Assembly: GCA_009731375.1 (NCBI GenBank)
Contig: BJOX01000027.1
Location: 420,763-484,762, forward strand
Length of the DNA: 64,000 nt
Source of the DNA: Paulinella micropora
Lineage: Eukaryota; Cercozoa; Imbricatea; Euglyphida
Reading direction: 5' to 3'
Positions 37,278-49,797 of this stretch are shown piece by piece. Numbering within the stretch: position 1 is the first letter of the stretch; each line of letters opens with the position of its first letter. Position numbers and translations under genes: made by a program. The notes beneath the pieces are model-generated. The model was given only the letters and a program-made list of their open reading frames with translations, did no database searches and was not told the origin of the DNA.

Positions 37278-38018
37278 CTTCTCGCGAGTGTTCTTCTTCG
37301 CCTCCGCCAGCTGGGCCAGCCTTTGGCTCAAGTCCGCCTCCAGTTTGGTGCAGCGCAAAGAGACCTCTGCCATTTTTGCTTCTGCTGCAGCCGCGGCTTG
37401 CTTGGCCGCTGAGAGCTCCGCGCGCAAGTCAGACAGCTGGCTTTGCCGAGCCAATCTCTCCGCGTCCACCTGTGTCTTTCCTTCATCCTCTCTCCTTCGC
37501 TGGGAAGAGAGCGAGTCGGCTAGTCGCTTGCTGTCGGACTGAGCCGACTGAAGCTCGGACACCAGCCTGCGGTTCGCTGCTTCCTTGTCTTCCAGCTGCG
37601 TCTGGAGCGCCACGAGCTTGTTCTCCAGACGAGTCTTTGTTTCCGCCTGCGCAGCTTCCAAGGCCGCCAGGCTGGTTTGCAACTTGTCCTTCTCTTGCTT
37701 GCTCTGTGACAGCTGCTCGTTCAAGTGCGTCACCTTGTCTTCCAGCTCCAGCAGTTTCTGTTCCTTGGCCTTGCGCTCCATCTCGGGACGCTCCTTAGCC
37801 TCTTTTTCTGCGGCGTGGGCCTTAGCGCGGATCTGCTGCAACTCCTTGCTGGCGGCGTTGATCTCCACGGCCCACTTCTCAGCCTGGTGCGTGGCGTTCC
37901 CAAGGAAGAAGAGCTGTTCCTCGTCCACGGTCAGCACCAGAAGCTTGCTCACGTCCTCCAGCCCGATCCGCTTGGCCAAGGACGCCGCGCGAGGCTCGCT
38001 GGGCCCAAGCGAGGCCGC
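37278..38018 (-). CDS. Gene B exon 10: end of first PH domain and start of coiled coil
   Basis: The longest exon: 247 codons in phase 0, acceptor TATCTAG, donor GTCATA. Residues 1-60 hold the last PH strands and helix (LLVLTVDEEQLFFLGN, then HQAEKWAVEINAAS with the typical PH Trp). From about residue 60 it is continuous coiled coil (LEDKVTHLNEQLSQSKQEKD and so on). A frame stop follows four codons into the intron. Confidence 0.9.
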
Positions 38019-38058
38019 CTAGATAGATAGATAGATAGATAGAAAGATAGATAGATAA

Positions 38059-38117
<59 letters not shown>

Positions 38118-38211
38118 CCTAAGGTGTGTGAGAGACTCGAGGGTGGCACTGAAGCGTGGTAGGTAGGTAGGCAGGTAGATAGATAGATAGATAGATAAAT
38201 AGATAAATAGA

Positions 38212-38242
<31 letters not shown>

Positions 38243-38294
38243 GCAGATAGATAGATAGATAGATAGACAGATAGATAGATAGATAGATAGATAC
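38019..38294. repeat. GATA intron with one exon-like fragment
   Basis: The fragment at 38117-38160 has a GCTTCAG acceptor-like edge and a GTATCTATC donor-like edge on the minus strand, but its phases do not fit exons 9 and 10. It may be an echo of an unidentified exon. Confidence 0.6.
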
Positions 38295-38717
38295 CGTATC
38301 CACCATCTCAAACTCCCTGAAGAAGCGCCAGAACACACCGCTGCCGATCTTCTTCTTCTTCACGCGCACCACCAGCAGCATGTCCGACAGCGCGAACAAG
38401 ATGCACGCCTTGCCTTTCTTCTGTTTGGCGGACAACTCCGCCGTGGCCGCAGTCACTGTCGTCGGACTAACCGACGTGGGTTGTGCAGAGTCCGAGCCGT
38501 TACTCGCAGCGGGAGAAACGGGCGAGGAAGACGTGGCTGCTGCGGCTGGAGTAACGGTGGACTCCGCGTCTGTGGGCAGGTCGTTGTGGTTGCTGGCACT
38601 GACTTCTCCGTCTTCCGTCGGGCCTCCTCCCAGCACGTCTACGCCGTAGAAGGTCACGGTTGCCTCGAACAGCAGTCGCCGCTCGGGGTTGTCCAGCAGC
38701 CCTTCGTAGTCCGGTAC
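38295..38717 (-). CDS. Gene B exon 9: first PH domain with low-complexity insert
   Basis: Acceptor ATACGTAG and donor GTATCTATC enclose 141 codons in phase 0. It opens with [20 protein letters not shown], a PH beta1 after a DH domain. About 70 Ser/Thr/Pro/Ala-rich residues follow, then [19 protein letters not shown] and [14 protein letters not shown], the strands expected after the beta1-beta2 loop. Confidence 0.9.
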
Positions 38718-38727
38718 CTACGTATGC

Positions 38728-38905
38728 GTAAAGGACAAATGAAGAATTTCGGCCACCTCAAATTTCGGCAAAAAATAACGCATGTTGCGGTGAAAAATGG
38801 GGAAGAATTCCGGCCACCCAAAGTTCCGTAAAAAATCCACGTATTCTGCGGTGGCAAATCACTGGCCGAAATACTTCGTGGCCGAAATTTTTTACCCGAC
38901 CTTAC
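38728..38905. mobile_element. Foldback MITE family D, copy 2, in intron 8
   Basis: Ends are inverted TAAGGACAAATGAAGAATTT-like and GGCCGAAATTTTTTACCCGA sequences. It lies about 10 bases from the exon 9 acceptor. Confidence 0.7.
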
Positions 38906-38957
38906 ACGTATATTCTACTTATCTATCTCACCTCGCTGGATGGTTGGCGGAATGGGA

Positions 38958-39163
38958 AGTTCCTAACTCTTAAGTACAATGAACAATTACTTCAAGCGCT
39001 TCGATCTCAGCCAATATTTGTGTCCATCATGTATGTTACGGCTCATTAGAAAGCTCTTGATCAGAGCTTTTAAACGAGCCACTGCACAAACAACAAAACA
39101 TGAGGAATAGCTGAGATCCAAGCGCTTGAAGTCGTTGCTCGTTGTGCTTAAGAACTACTAACT
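38958..39163. mobile_element. Foldback MITE family B, copy 1, touching the exon 8 donor
   Basis: Imperfect palindrome with GAAGTTCCTAACTCTTAAG at one end and its inverse at the other. Related copies are at 42884-43060, 43370-43672, 44137-44352 and 58830-59035. The outer end coincides with the GTTAGT donor of exon 8. Confidence 0.7.
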
Positions 39164-39286
39164 TCTCCGAGTCTTTCCGTGCTGTTGACCTGCGCCGCGA
39201 TCTCCTTCATGCGCGCGCGGTTGTCCATGGCGTACTTCCTCTCGTTAAGCTGCGTGGTGCATTCGCCGATGTCGTCCAGCGCGCCC
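39164..39286 (-). CDS. Gene B exon 8: C-terminal helix of DH domain
   Basis: Acceptor TACTAG and donor GTTAGT enclose 41 codons in phase 0 (ALDDIGECTTQLNERKYAM and on). The Ala-x-x-x-Ile ... Leu-Asn-Glu-x-Lys pattern is the last DH helix before PH. Confidence 0.85.
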
Positions 39287-40214
<928 letters not shown>

Positions 40215-40262
40215 CTTTAGTCCGCGAAAGTCCATGTGCTCCGGGATTGTGCATTTCAGCAG
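40215..40262 (-). CDS. Gene B exon 7: DH domain, helix linker
   Basis: Acceptor ATGCCTAG and donor GTATTG enclose 16 codons in phase 0 (LLKCTIPEHMDFRGLK). It completes the DH motif: exon 6 ends LLLKE, and this exon supplies LLK-x-T-x-PEH-x-D before exon 8. Confidence 0.85.
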
Positions 40263-40314
40263 CTAGGCATACATACATACATACATACATACATACATTA
40301 CATACATACATACA

Positions 40315-40345
<31 letters not shown>

Positions 40346-40393
40346 CATGCATACATGCATACCTAACTACCTACCTACCTACCTACATACTTC

Positions 40394-41140
40394 CTTGAGC
40401 AGCAGCGTGTAGTGGGCAGGCGTTACATACATACATACATACATTTATACATACATACATACATACATACATACATGCATGCATAGATACTTAACTACCT
40501 ACCTACCTGCCTACATACCTCCTTGAGCAGCAGCGTGTAGTGGGCAGGCGTTACATACATACATACATTTACATACATACATACATGCATACATAGATAC
40601 CTAACTACCTACCTACCTACCTACATACCTCCTTGAGCAGCAGCGAGTAGCGGGGCAGGCGTTACATACATACATACATACATTTATACATACATTTATA
40701 CATTTATACATACATACATACATGCATACATAGATACCTAACTACCTACCTACCTACCTACATACCTCCTTGAGCAGCAGCGAGTAGCGGGGCAGGCGTT
40801 ACATACATACATTTATACATACATTTATACATACATACACACATACATGCATACATAGATACCTAACTACCTACCTACCTACATACCTCCTTGAGCAGCA
40901 GCGAGTAGCGGAGCAGGCGTTACATACATACATACATACATACATGCATACATAAATACCTACCTACCTACCTACATACCTCCTTGAGCAGCAGCGAGTA
41001 GCGGGGCAGGCGTTACATACATACATACATACATTTATACATACATTTATACATACATACATGCATTACCTACCTACCTACCTACATACCTCCTTGAGCA
41101 GCAGCGAGTAGCGGGGCAGGCGTTACATACATACATACAT
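40394..41140 (-). repeat. Donor-side echo array of exon 6 (7 copies)
   Basis: Copies near 40394, 40519, 40630, 40766, 40888, 40981 and 41093 carry the end of exon 6 (RLPRYSLLLKE) and the GTAGGTAGG donor, separated by GTAG and TATG/TGTATAAA repeats. Confidence 0.9.
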
Positions 41141-41238
41141 AGATTTATACATACATTTATACATACATTTATACATACATTTATACATACATACATACAT
41201 GCATACATAGATACCTAACTACCTACCTACCTACCTAC

Positions 41239-41348
41239 CTCCTTGAGCAGCAGAGAGTAGCGGGGCAGGCGTTGTATTGGGGTGATTAAGAGTGCAGACA
41301 GCTCGCGGCTGCCGCTGTGGCTTCGCTCTAAGGTTTTCTGCTGGTCAC
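41239..41348 (-). CDS. Gene B exon 6: catalytic core of RhoGEF DH domain
   Basis: Acceptor CTTGTACAG and donor GTAGGTAGG enclose 2 + 36 codons. It contains LLITPIQRLPRYSLLLKE, the most conserved DH signature (CR3, the helix that contacts the Rho GTPase). Phase fits exon 5, giving Gly at the join. Confidence 0.95.
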
Positions 41349-41430
41349 CTGTACAAGCCATGAGCGAGATGGATAGGTAGGTAGGTAGGTAGGTAGGTAG
41401 GTAGGTAGATCGATAGATAGACAGACAGAC

Positions 41431-41464
<34 letters not shown>

Positions 41465-41479
41465 GTATGTGCAAAGCTC

Positions 41480-42670
<1,191 letters not shown>

Positions 42671-42675
42671 CTCAC

Positions 42676-42784
42676 CCAGCCACTTGTCGAGTCGTCTGTT
42701 CTTTTCCCTTAGCTTCTTGAGGCTCTCGAGTGCGTGGTGGTAGTTCGCGATGTAGGAAGTGTAGAAGTCGAGTGCCGGACTGAT
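42676..42784 (-). CDS. Gene B exon 5: DH domain
   Basis: Acceptor TTTTTCTGCAG and donor GTGAGC enclose 36 codons + 1, starting [20 protein letters not shown]. The F-Y-x-x-Y-x-x-N-Y-x-x-A pattern is DH conserved region 2. Confidence 0.9.
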
Positions 42785-42841
42785 CTGCAGAAAAATCGGG
42801 GCCACCTACATTATGATTATCATTATCATTATCACACAAAA

Positions 42842-43102
42842 CCTTATGTTAGGTCTCTTCTACACCACCCAGATTTCCGGGAGAAGTTCCTAACTCTGAA
42901 GTACAATTAACAAGGACTTCAAGCGCTCCGATCTCAGCCAATATTTGTGTCCATCATGTGTGTTACGGCTCATTAGAAAGCTCTTGATCATGGCTTTTAA
43001 ACGAGCCACTGCACACACAAGAAATATGAGGAATAGCTGAGATCGAAGCACTAGAAGTCGAGTAGTCCCGGACTGATCTGAAGGAAAATTGGGGCCACCT
43101 TC
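42842..43102. mobile_element. Foldback MITE B fragment, MITE C half and an acceptor echo of exon 5
   Basis: 42850-42882 is half of family C. 42884-43045 is family B truncated on one side. 43046-43102 repeats the exon 5 acceptor region (GGACTGATCTG then AAAATTGGGGCC). Confidence 0.6.
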
Positions 43103-43150
43103 CAACAAGGTCATTAGGTAGGTAGGTAGGTAGTTAGGTAGTTAGGTAAG

Positions 43151-43204
<54 letters not shown>

Positions 43205-43210
43205 TGGTTA
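43103..43210. repeat. GTAG/GATA tract
   Basis: Short tetranucleotide spacer between elements. Confidence 0.85.
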
Positions 43211-43221
43211 TGTTATTAGAT

Positions 43222-43352
43222 CCGTTCTACATCACCCAGATTTCCGGTTTCTGGGTGTGCAAGTGGCACCACAGGCCAGGCTTTTTCAGGAAGCAAAAAT
43301 CCAGAAAGTGGCCCCAGAAACCCGGAAATTCTGGGTGGTGTAGAACGAACCT
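43222..43352. mobile_element. Foldback MITE family C
   Basis: 131-base palindrome. The arms read GTTCTACATCACCCAGATTT and its inverse, with a short loop near 43285. Non-coding. Confidence 0.7.
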
Positions 43353-43369
43353 TAGCATCAATGTGAGAA

Positions 43370-43672
43370 GTTCCTTGTCCTTAACCACAATGAGCAATGA
43401 TTTCGAACTCTTTGATATCAGCCGGTTCTGAGCTGGAGGGCTTGTGTAGTGGCTCATTTGAGAAGTTCCTTGTCCTTAACCATAATGAGCAATGATTTCA
43501 AACTCTTTGATATCAGCCGGTTCTGATCTGGAGGGCTTGTGTAGTGGCTCATTTGAAAGCTCTCATCAAGAGCTTCTAATGAGCCATAACACAGGTTGTT
43601 TATGCAAATATTGACTGATATCGAAGCGCTTGAAGTCATTGTTCGTTGTACTTAAGACAAAGGAACTTCTCA
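43370..43672. mobile_element. Foldback MITE family B, full copy preceded by a partial copy
   Basis: A partial arm (43370-43455) is followed by a complete element (43458-43672) opening TGAGAAGTTCCTTGTCCTTA and closing with its inverse. Confidence 0.7.
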
Positions 43673-43730
43673 TGGTGCGACCTACATACAAGATTATCTA
43701 CATGCAGGCGGTTGGCGGTGGGTTGGTGGT

Positions 43731-44064
43731 NNNNNNNNNNNNNNNNNNNNNNNNNNNNNNNNNNNNNNNNNNNNNNNNNNNNNNNNNNNNNNNNNNNNNN
43801 NNNNNNNNNNNNNNNNNNNNNNNNNNNNNNNNNNNNNNNNNNNNNNNNNNNNNNNNNNNNNNNNNNNNNNNNNNNNNNNNNNNNNNNNNNNNNNNNNNNN
43901 NNNNNNNNNNNNNNNNNNNNNNNNNNNNNNNNNNNNNNNNNNNNNNNNNNNNNNNNNNNNNNNNNNNNNNNNNNNNNNNNNNNNNNNNNNNNNNNNNNNN
44001 NNNNNNNNNNNNNNNNNNNNNNNNNNNNNNNNNNNNNNNNNNNNNNNNNNNNNNNNNNNNNNNN
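43731..44064. other. Assembly gap in intron 4
   Basis: Run of N flanked by CA repeats on the right. A small DH exon could be hidden here. Confidence 0.95.
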
Positions 44065-44079
44065 ACACACACACACACT

Positions 44080-44134
44080 CCCGCACATACGCAGGTGTGG
44101 TGGTCCCCCAGCGGTCCAGTGTGTTTTTGAGCTG
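44080..44134 (-). repeat. Donor-side echo of exon 4
   Basis: Carries MQLKNTLDRW codons and a GTATGTG donor edge; a second echo is at 44726-44775. Confidence 0.7.
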
Positions 44135-44136
44135 CA

Positions 44137-44352
44137 TGAGAAGTTCCTATTTCTTAAGTACAACGAACAATGACTTCCAGCGCTTCGATCTCAGTCAATA
44201 TTTGCATATACAACCTGTGTTATGCCTCATTATAAAGCTCTTGATGAGAGCTTTCAAATGAGCCACTACACAAGCCCTCCAGATCAGAACCGGCTGATAT
44301 CAAAGAGTTTGAAATAATTGCTCATTGTGGTTAAGGACAAGGAACTTCTCAT
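44137..44352. mobile_element. Foldback MITE family B, copy 4
   Basis: Complete element bounded by GAGAAGTTCCT and its inverse. It lies between an exon 4 echo and a TTC tract. Confidence 0.7.
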
Positions 44353-44479
44353 GTACAGCTCTTGGTGAACTCCACTGGCTCCTTCTTCTTCTTCTTCTTC
44401 TTCTTCTTCTTCTTCTTCTTCTTCTTCTTCTTCTTCTTCTTCTTCGTCTTCTTCTTCTTCGTCTTCGTCGTCTTCTTCT

Positions 44480-44511
<32 letters not shown>

Positions 44512-44912
44512 TTTTTCTTCTCCTCCTCCTCCTCATCCTCCTCCTCTTCTTCTTCTTCTTCTCCTCCTCTTCTTCTTCTTCTTCTTCTTCTTCTTCTTCT
44601 TCTTCTTCTTCTTCTGCTGCTGCTGCTTCTTCATCTCCTTCTTCTGCTTCTTCTCCTCCTCCTCCTCCTTCTTCTTCTTCTTCCTCCTCCTCCTCCTTCT
44701 CCTCCTCCTCCTTCTTCTTCTTCTTCACATACGCAGGTGTGGTGATCCCAGCGGTCCAGTGTGTTTTTCATTTAAAATATTAGATAAATACATGTGATAC
44801 ATGAGATAGATGCGCTACACGCACACTCCCACACGCTACACGCACACTCCCACACACACAGACACACACTCCCCCCCCCCCCNNNNNNNNNNTCACACAC
44901 TCCCACACATAC
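44353..44912. repeat. TTC/CCT polypyrimidine tract, exon 4 echo and CA repeats
   Basis: 44380-44725 is TTC/TCC; 44726-44775 is a donor-side echo of exon 4; CA and C runs with a small gap (44883-44892) follow. Confidence 0.8.
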
Positions 44913-45044
44913 GCAGGTATGGTGATCCCAGCGGTCCAGTGTGTTCTTCAGTTGCATGTAGAGCTCCTGGTGAAACTCCACCAGCTCCTCCGCGTTCCCG
45001 AAGATCTGCTCCGCTTCTTCTTTACGTAACAAACCATTCGAGAC
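44913..45044 (-). CDS. Gene B exon 4: DH domain
   Basis: Acceptor TTTGTAG and donor GTATGTG enclose 44 codons in phase 0. It contains EQIFGNAEELVEFHQELYMQ, the DH helix with IF-x-N and H-x-E-L-x-x-x-L. The last codons (DHHTC) are atypical, so the donor may be a few bases off or an exon may be missing before exon 5. Confidence 0.8.
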
Positions 45045-45144
45045 CTACAAACACACACACACACACATACATACATACATACATACACAGACACACACAC
45101 ACACATACATACATACAAAGACACACACACAGACAGACACACAC

Positions 45145-45640
45145 ACACACGCCTTCTTTGTCGTTTGTCGAAGATCTGCTCCGCTTCTTCTTTACGTAAC
45201 AGACCATTCGAGACCTACAAACATACACACACACATACATATACATACATACACAGACACACACACAGACAGACACACACACACGCCTTATTTGTCGTTT
45301 GTCGAAGATCTGCTCCACTTCTTCTTTACGTAAACAGACCATTCGAGACCTACACACATTTACACACCACACACATACATACACACACACATACATACAT
45401 ACACAGACACACGCACACACACACGCCTTCTTTGTCGTTTGTCGAAGATCTGCTCCGCTTCTGTTTACGTAAGCAGACCATTCGAGACCTACACACACAC
45501 ACACCACACACACATACACACACAGACACATACACATACATACACACACACACACACACACAGACACACACACGCCTTCTTTGTCGTTTGTCGAAGATCT
45601 GCTCCGCTTCTTCTTTACGTAAACAGACCATTCGAGGCCT

Positions 45641-45671
<31 letters not shown>

Positions 45672-45915
45672 TACACACAGACACACACACACACACGCCT
45701 TATTTGTCGTTTGTCGAAGATCTGCTCCGCTTCTTCTTTACGTAAACAGACCATTCGAGACCTACACACACACACACACACACACATACACATACACACA
45801 AACACACAAACACACACACAGACAGACACATACACACACACACACACGCCTTCTTTGTCGTTTGTCGAAGATCTGGTCCGCTTCTTCTTTACGTAACAAA
45901 CCATTCGAGACCTAC
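45145..45915 (-). repeat. Acceptor-side echo array of exon 4 (6 copies)
   Basis: Copies near 45152, 45286, 45424, 45575, 45699 and 45850 carry the exon 4 acceptor and first 40 bases, then a shared 20-base tail (ACAAACGACAAAGAAGGCG) absent from the real exon, then CA/GT repeats. Confidence 0.9.
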
Positions 45916-45919
45916 ACAC

Positions 45920-46330
45920 AAAAACAAAACAAAAGCACAACAACAACAGCAACAACAAACAACAAACAACAACAACAACAACAGCAACAACAGCAACAAC
46001 GACAACAACAACAGCAACAACAACAACAGGAACAACAGCAACAACAAGAGCAACTACAGCAACTACAGCAACAACAAAGGAAGCAGTGTTTGACAGTTTC
46101 GAGAAGCTTGGGCAGAGTTCAGAGGACATGGGTCAGCTTTGTTCCAAGAAGAAGAAGAAGAAGAAGAAGAAGAAGAAGAAGAAGAAGAAGAAGAAGAAGA
46201 AGAAGAAGAAGCAGAAGAAGGAGGAGGAGGAGGAGGAGGAGAAGAAGAAGAAGAAGAAGGAGAAGAAGGAGAAGAAGAAGAAGAAGAAGAAGGATAAGAT
46301 GAGAAAAAGGAGAAGGAGAATGACATCAAA
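45920..46330. repeat. CAA and GAA tracts around a unique 70-base block
   Basis: The unique block 46078-46143 lies between CAA and GAA repeats. It is where an extra DH exon would be expected, but no frame fits the phase-0 borders of exons 3 and 4. Confidence 0.6.
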
Positions 46331-46391
46331 TCAAATAAAACAAATGGAAATACTACACATATGTAAATATCTAAGGATCTTAACATAAGTA

Positions 46392-46578
46392 AGGTCGGTG
46401 AAAAATTTCGGCCAAGAAGTATTTCGGCCAGTGATTTGCCACCGCAGAATACGTGGATTTTTTACGAAACTTTGGGTGGCCGGAATTCTTCCCCAACTTT
46501 TCACCGCAAAACATACGTTATTTTTTTTTCCGAAATTTGAAATTTGATATGGCCGAAATTCCTCACTTGTCCTTAGTG
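46392..46578. mobile_element. Foldback MITE family D, copy 3
   Basis: Inverted relative to 38728-38905 and similar along its length. The ends are TAAGGTCGGTGAAAAATTTC and its counterpart. Confidence 0.7.
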
Positions 46579-46725
46579 TATATATATATATATATATAAT
46601 ATTATATGATTACCAGCGGTCCCTGGTATCCGGCCACGAGTGCCACCAGTCCCTACATACATATACATATACATATACAATATACATATAACATATACAT
46701 ATACATATACATATACATGTACATG

Positions 46726-46757
<32 letters not shown>

Positions 46758-46798
46758 TATACATATATATATATATACATATACATATACATACACAT

Positions 46799-46890
<92 letters not shown>

Positions 46891-46930
46891 GCACATACAT
46901 ACATATACACATACATATACATATACATAC
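46579..46930. repeat. TA and ATATAC tracts
   Basis: Hexanucleotide TATACA and dinucleotide TA repeats run up to the GTATGTATATG donor of exon 3. Confidence 0.85.
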
Positions 46931-47005
46931 CTCCACGTAGCTCTCCTCCGTCTGTACTATCTCACTGAAGACCGTCAGCCGCTGCACCTTGTTGGCCGCG
47001 TCCAC
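46931..47005 (-). CDS. Gene B exon 3: start of DH domain
   Basis: Acceptor TTGGTCAG and donor GTATGT enclose 25 codons in phase 0. [20 protein letters not shown] is the first DH helix (E-x-x-x-T-E-x-x-Y-V, conserved region 1). It is the only copy with a donor. Confidence 0.9.
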
Positions 47006-47018
47006 CTGACCAAGAGAT

Positions 47019-47181
47019 CACATAAAAGCATTCACCGCCAATTACCCTGGTAATTAGTCTTAATGTGGTTAGCTTCCCGGGGAAATTGCCCAAGGTCCGA
47101 TCGGCCCCGGGCAATTTCCCCGGGAAGCTGACCACATTAAGACTAATTACCAGGGTCATTGGCGGTGAATGCTTTTATGTG
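47019..47181. mobile_element. Foldback MITE family A, copy 2, beside the exon 3 acceptor
   Basis: 163-base palindrome with CACATAAAAGCATTCACCGC termini, ending 13 bases from exon 3. It separates the true exon from its echo array. Confidence 0.8.
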
Positions 47182-47224
47182 GATAGATAGAAAGATAGAT
47201 ATATAGGTAGGTAGGTAGGTAGGT

Positions 47225-48160
47225 AGGTAGGTCGTCAGCCGCTGCACCTTGTTGGCCGCGTAGGTAGGTAGGTAGATAGATAGGTAGCCGCTGCACCTTG
47301 TTGGCCGCGTCCACCTGACATAGACAGAGATACAAAGGTAGATAGATAGGTAGGTAGGTAGGTCGTTAGCCGCTGCGCGTCCACCTCACATAGAGATAGA
47401 AAGATAGGTAGGTAGGTAGGTAGGTAGGTAGGTAGGTAGGTAGGTCGTCAGCCGCTGCACCATGTTGGCCGCGTCCACCTATTTATTTTCACATTTATAT
47501 TCATTCTTATATTTATATTTACATTTATATTTGTATATATGAATATATGTACATATAAAATAGGTAGGTAGGTAGGTAGGTAGAAAGATAGGTAGGTAGG
47601 TAGGTAGGTCAGCCGCTGCACCTTGTTGGCCGCGTCCACCTGACAGAGAGATAGAGATAGATAGAAAGATAGATAGGTAGATAGGTAGGTAGGTAGGTAG
47701 GTAGGTAGGTAGGTAGGTCGTCAGCCGCTGCACCTTGTTGGCCGCGTCCACCTAGGTAGGTAGGTAGGTAGGTAGGTAGGTTGGTAGATAGAAAGGTAGC
47801 CGCTGCACCTTGTTGGCCGCGTCCACCTCAAAAAGAGATAGATAGATAGAAAGATAGGTGGGTAACCCTAACCCTAACCCTACCTAACCCTAACCCTAAC
47901 CCTAAGGTAGGTAGGTAGGTAGATAGCTAGGTAGCCGCTGCACCTTGTTGGCCGCGTCCACCTGACATAGAGATAGATAGATAGAAAGATAGGTAGGTAG
48001 GTAGGTAGGTAGGTAGGTAGGTAGGTCGTCAGCCGCTGCACCTTGTTGGCCGCGTCCACCTGACAGAGAGATAGATAGAAAGATGGGTAGGTAGGTAGGT
48101 AGGTAGGTAGGTAGATAGATAAGTAGCCGCTGCACCTTGTTGGCCGTGTCCACCTGACCT
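47225..48160 (-). repeat. Acceptor-side echo array of exon 3 (10 copies)
   Basis: Copies near 47231, 47286, 47367, 47449, 47611, 47717, 47799, 47934, 48030 and 48126 carry CAG and [10 protein letters not shown] codons followed by GTAG/GATA repeats. Interstitial CCCTAA repeats lie between two copies. Confidence 0.9.
47864..47906. repeat. Interstitial telomeric CCCTAA repeat
   Basis: About seven CCCTAA units with one slip, embedded in a GTAG tract of the exon 3 echo array. Confidence 0.8.
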
Positions 48161-48233
48161 AGACAGATGTAGAAAGATAGATAGATAGGTAGATAGATAG
48201 ATAGATGAGTAGATAGATAGATAGATAGATAGT

Positions 48234-48268
<35 letters not shown>

Positions 48269-48395
48269 GTAGGTAGGTAGGTAGATAGATGGATAGATAA
48301 ATAGATAGATACATGGATAGATAGATAGGTAGATAGATAGGTAGATAGATAGGTAGATTGATAGATAGGTAGATAGATAGATAGATAGATAGAAT

Positions 48396-48440
<45 letters not shown>

Positions 48441-48456
48441 GTAGATATATAGATAT

Positions 48457-48500
<44 letters not shown>

Positions 48501-48509
48501 GTAGGTAGG

Positions 48510-48552
<43 letters not shown>

Positions 48553-48618
48553 GTATAGATAGGTAGATATGTAGATAGATAGATAGATAGATAGATAGGT
48601 AGGTAGATAGGTAGAGAG

Positions 48619-48656
<38 letters not shown>

Positions 48657-48661
48657 GTAGG

Positions 48662-48692
<31 letters not shown>

Positions 48693-48701
48693 GTAGATAG
48701 G

Positions 48702-48736
<35 letters not shown>

Positions 48737-48861
48737 GTAGATAGATAGATAGATAGATAGGTAGATAGATAGATAGATAGATATATAGATAGGTAGGTAG
48801 GTAGGTAGGTAGATAGATAAGTCGATAGGTAGGTAGATAGATAGATAGATAGGTAGATAGG

Positions 48862-48912
<51 letters not shown>

Positions 48913-48944
48913 TGTGCTGCTGCACCTATGGTAGATTGATAAAC

Positions 48945-49002
<58 letters not shown>

Positions 49003-49030
49003 GTAGATAGATAGATAGATAGATAGTAGA
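48160..49030. repeat. GATA/GTAG microsatellite
   Basis: 870 bases of GATA with GTAG interruptions. One short unique piece near 48912 (GTGCTGCTGCACCTATGG). Confidence 0.9.
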
Positions 49031-49102
49031 AAGATGGATGAATAGAAGGGAAGATACATGGATGGACTGCATGTACAATGATAAATTCTCTCTCTCTCTT
49101 TC

Positions 49103-49153
<51 letters not shown>

Positions 49154-49313
49154 TAGTGGATGAATAGAAGGGAAGATACATGGGTGGACTGCATATACAA
49201 TCATAAACAGATGAGTAGAAAGATGGATGAATAGAAGGGAAAATACATGGATGGACTGCATGTACAATGATAAAGCAGATGAGTAGAAAGATGGATGAAT
49301 AGAAGGGAAGATA
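49029..49313. repeat. Orphan tandem unit, about 60 bases, repeated
   Basis: A unit with GATGAATAGAAGGGAAGATA and GGACTGCATGTACAATGATA recurs near 49029, 49152, 49215 and 49280, and again at 49590, separated by GA/CA or nothing. No parent exon was found. Confidence 0.7.
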
Positions 49314-49577
49314 CACTCATAAAAGCATTCACCGCCAATTACCTAGGTAATTACCCTTGTTGTGGTTAGCTTTCCGGGGAAATTCCCTGAAATTCGGAAT
49401 TTCCCCGGGAAGCTAACCACAACAAGGGTAATAAAGCATTCACAGCCAATTACCTAGGTAATTACCCTTGTTATGGTTGGCTTCCCGGGGAAATTGCCTG
49501 AATTTCGGAATTTCCCCGGGAAGCTAACCACAACAAGGGTAATTACCTAGGTAATTGGGGGTGAATGCTTTTATGTG
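49314..49577. mobile_element. Foldback MITE family A, two copies in tandem
   Basis: One palindrome (49314-49433) with a shortened right arm runs into a second (49434-49577). The orphan unit resumes after it, so the insertion split the array. Confidence 0.75.
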
Positions 49578-49678
49578 TTAACAGATGAGTAGAAAGAAGG
49601 ATGAATAGAAGGGAAGATACATGGATGGACTGCATGTACAACATGGGCGAAGAGAACCACAGACAGCTAGGTAAGAAC

Positions 49679-49733
<55 letters not shown>

Positions 49734-49738
49734 TAGAC

Positions 49739-49797
<59 letters not shown>

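Noticed and set aside
46078-46143. Missing DH exon
   Set aside because: The three frames either hit a stop or do not fit the phase-0 borders of exons 3 and 4.
47864-47906. Chromosome end
   Set aside because: Short, flanked on both sides by exon 3 echoes of the same gene.
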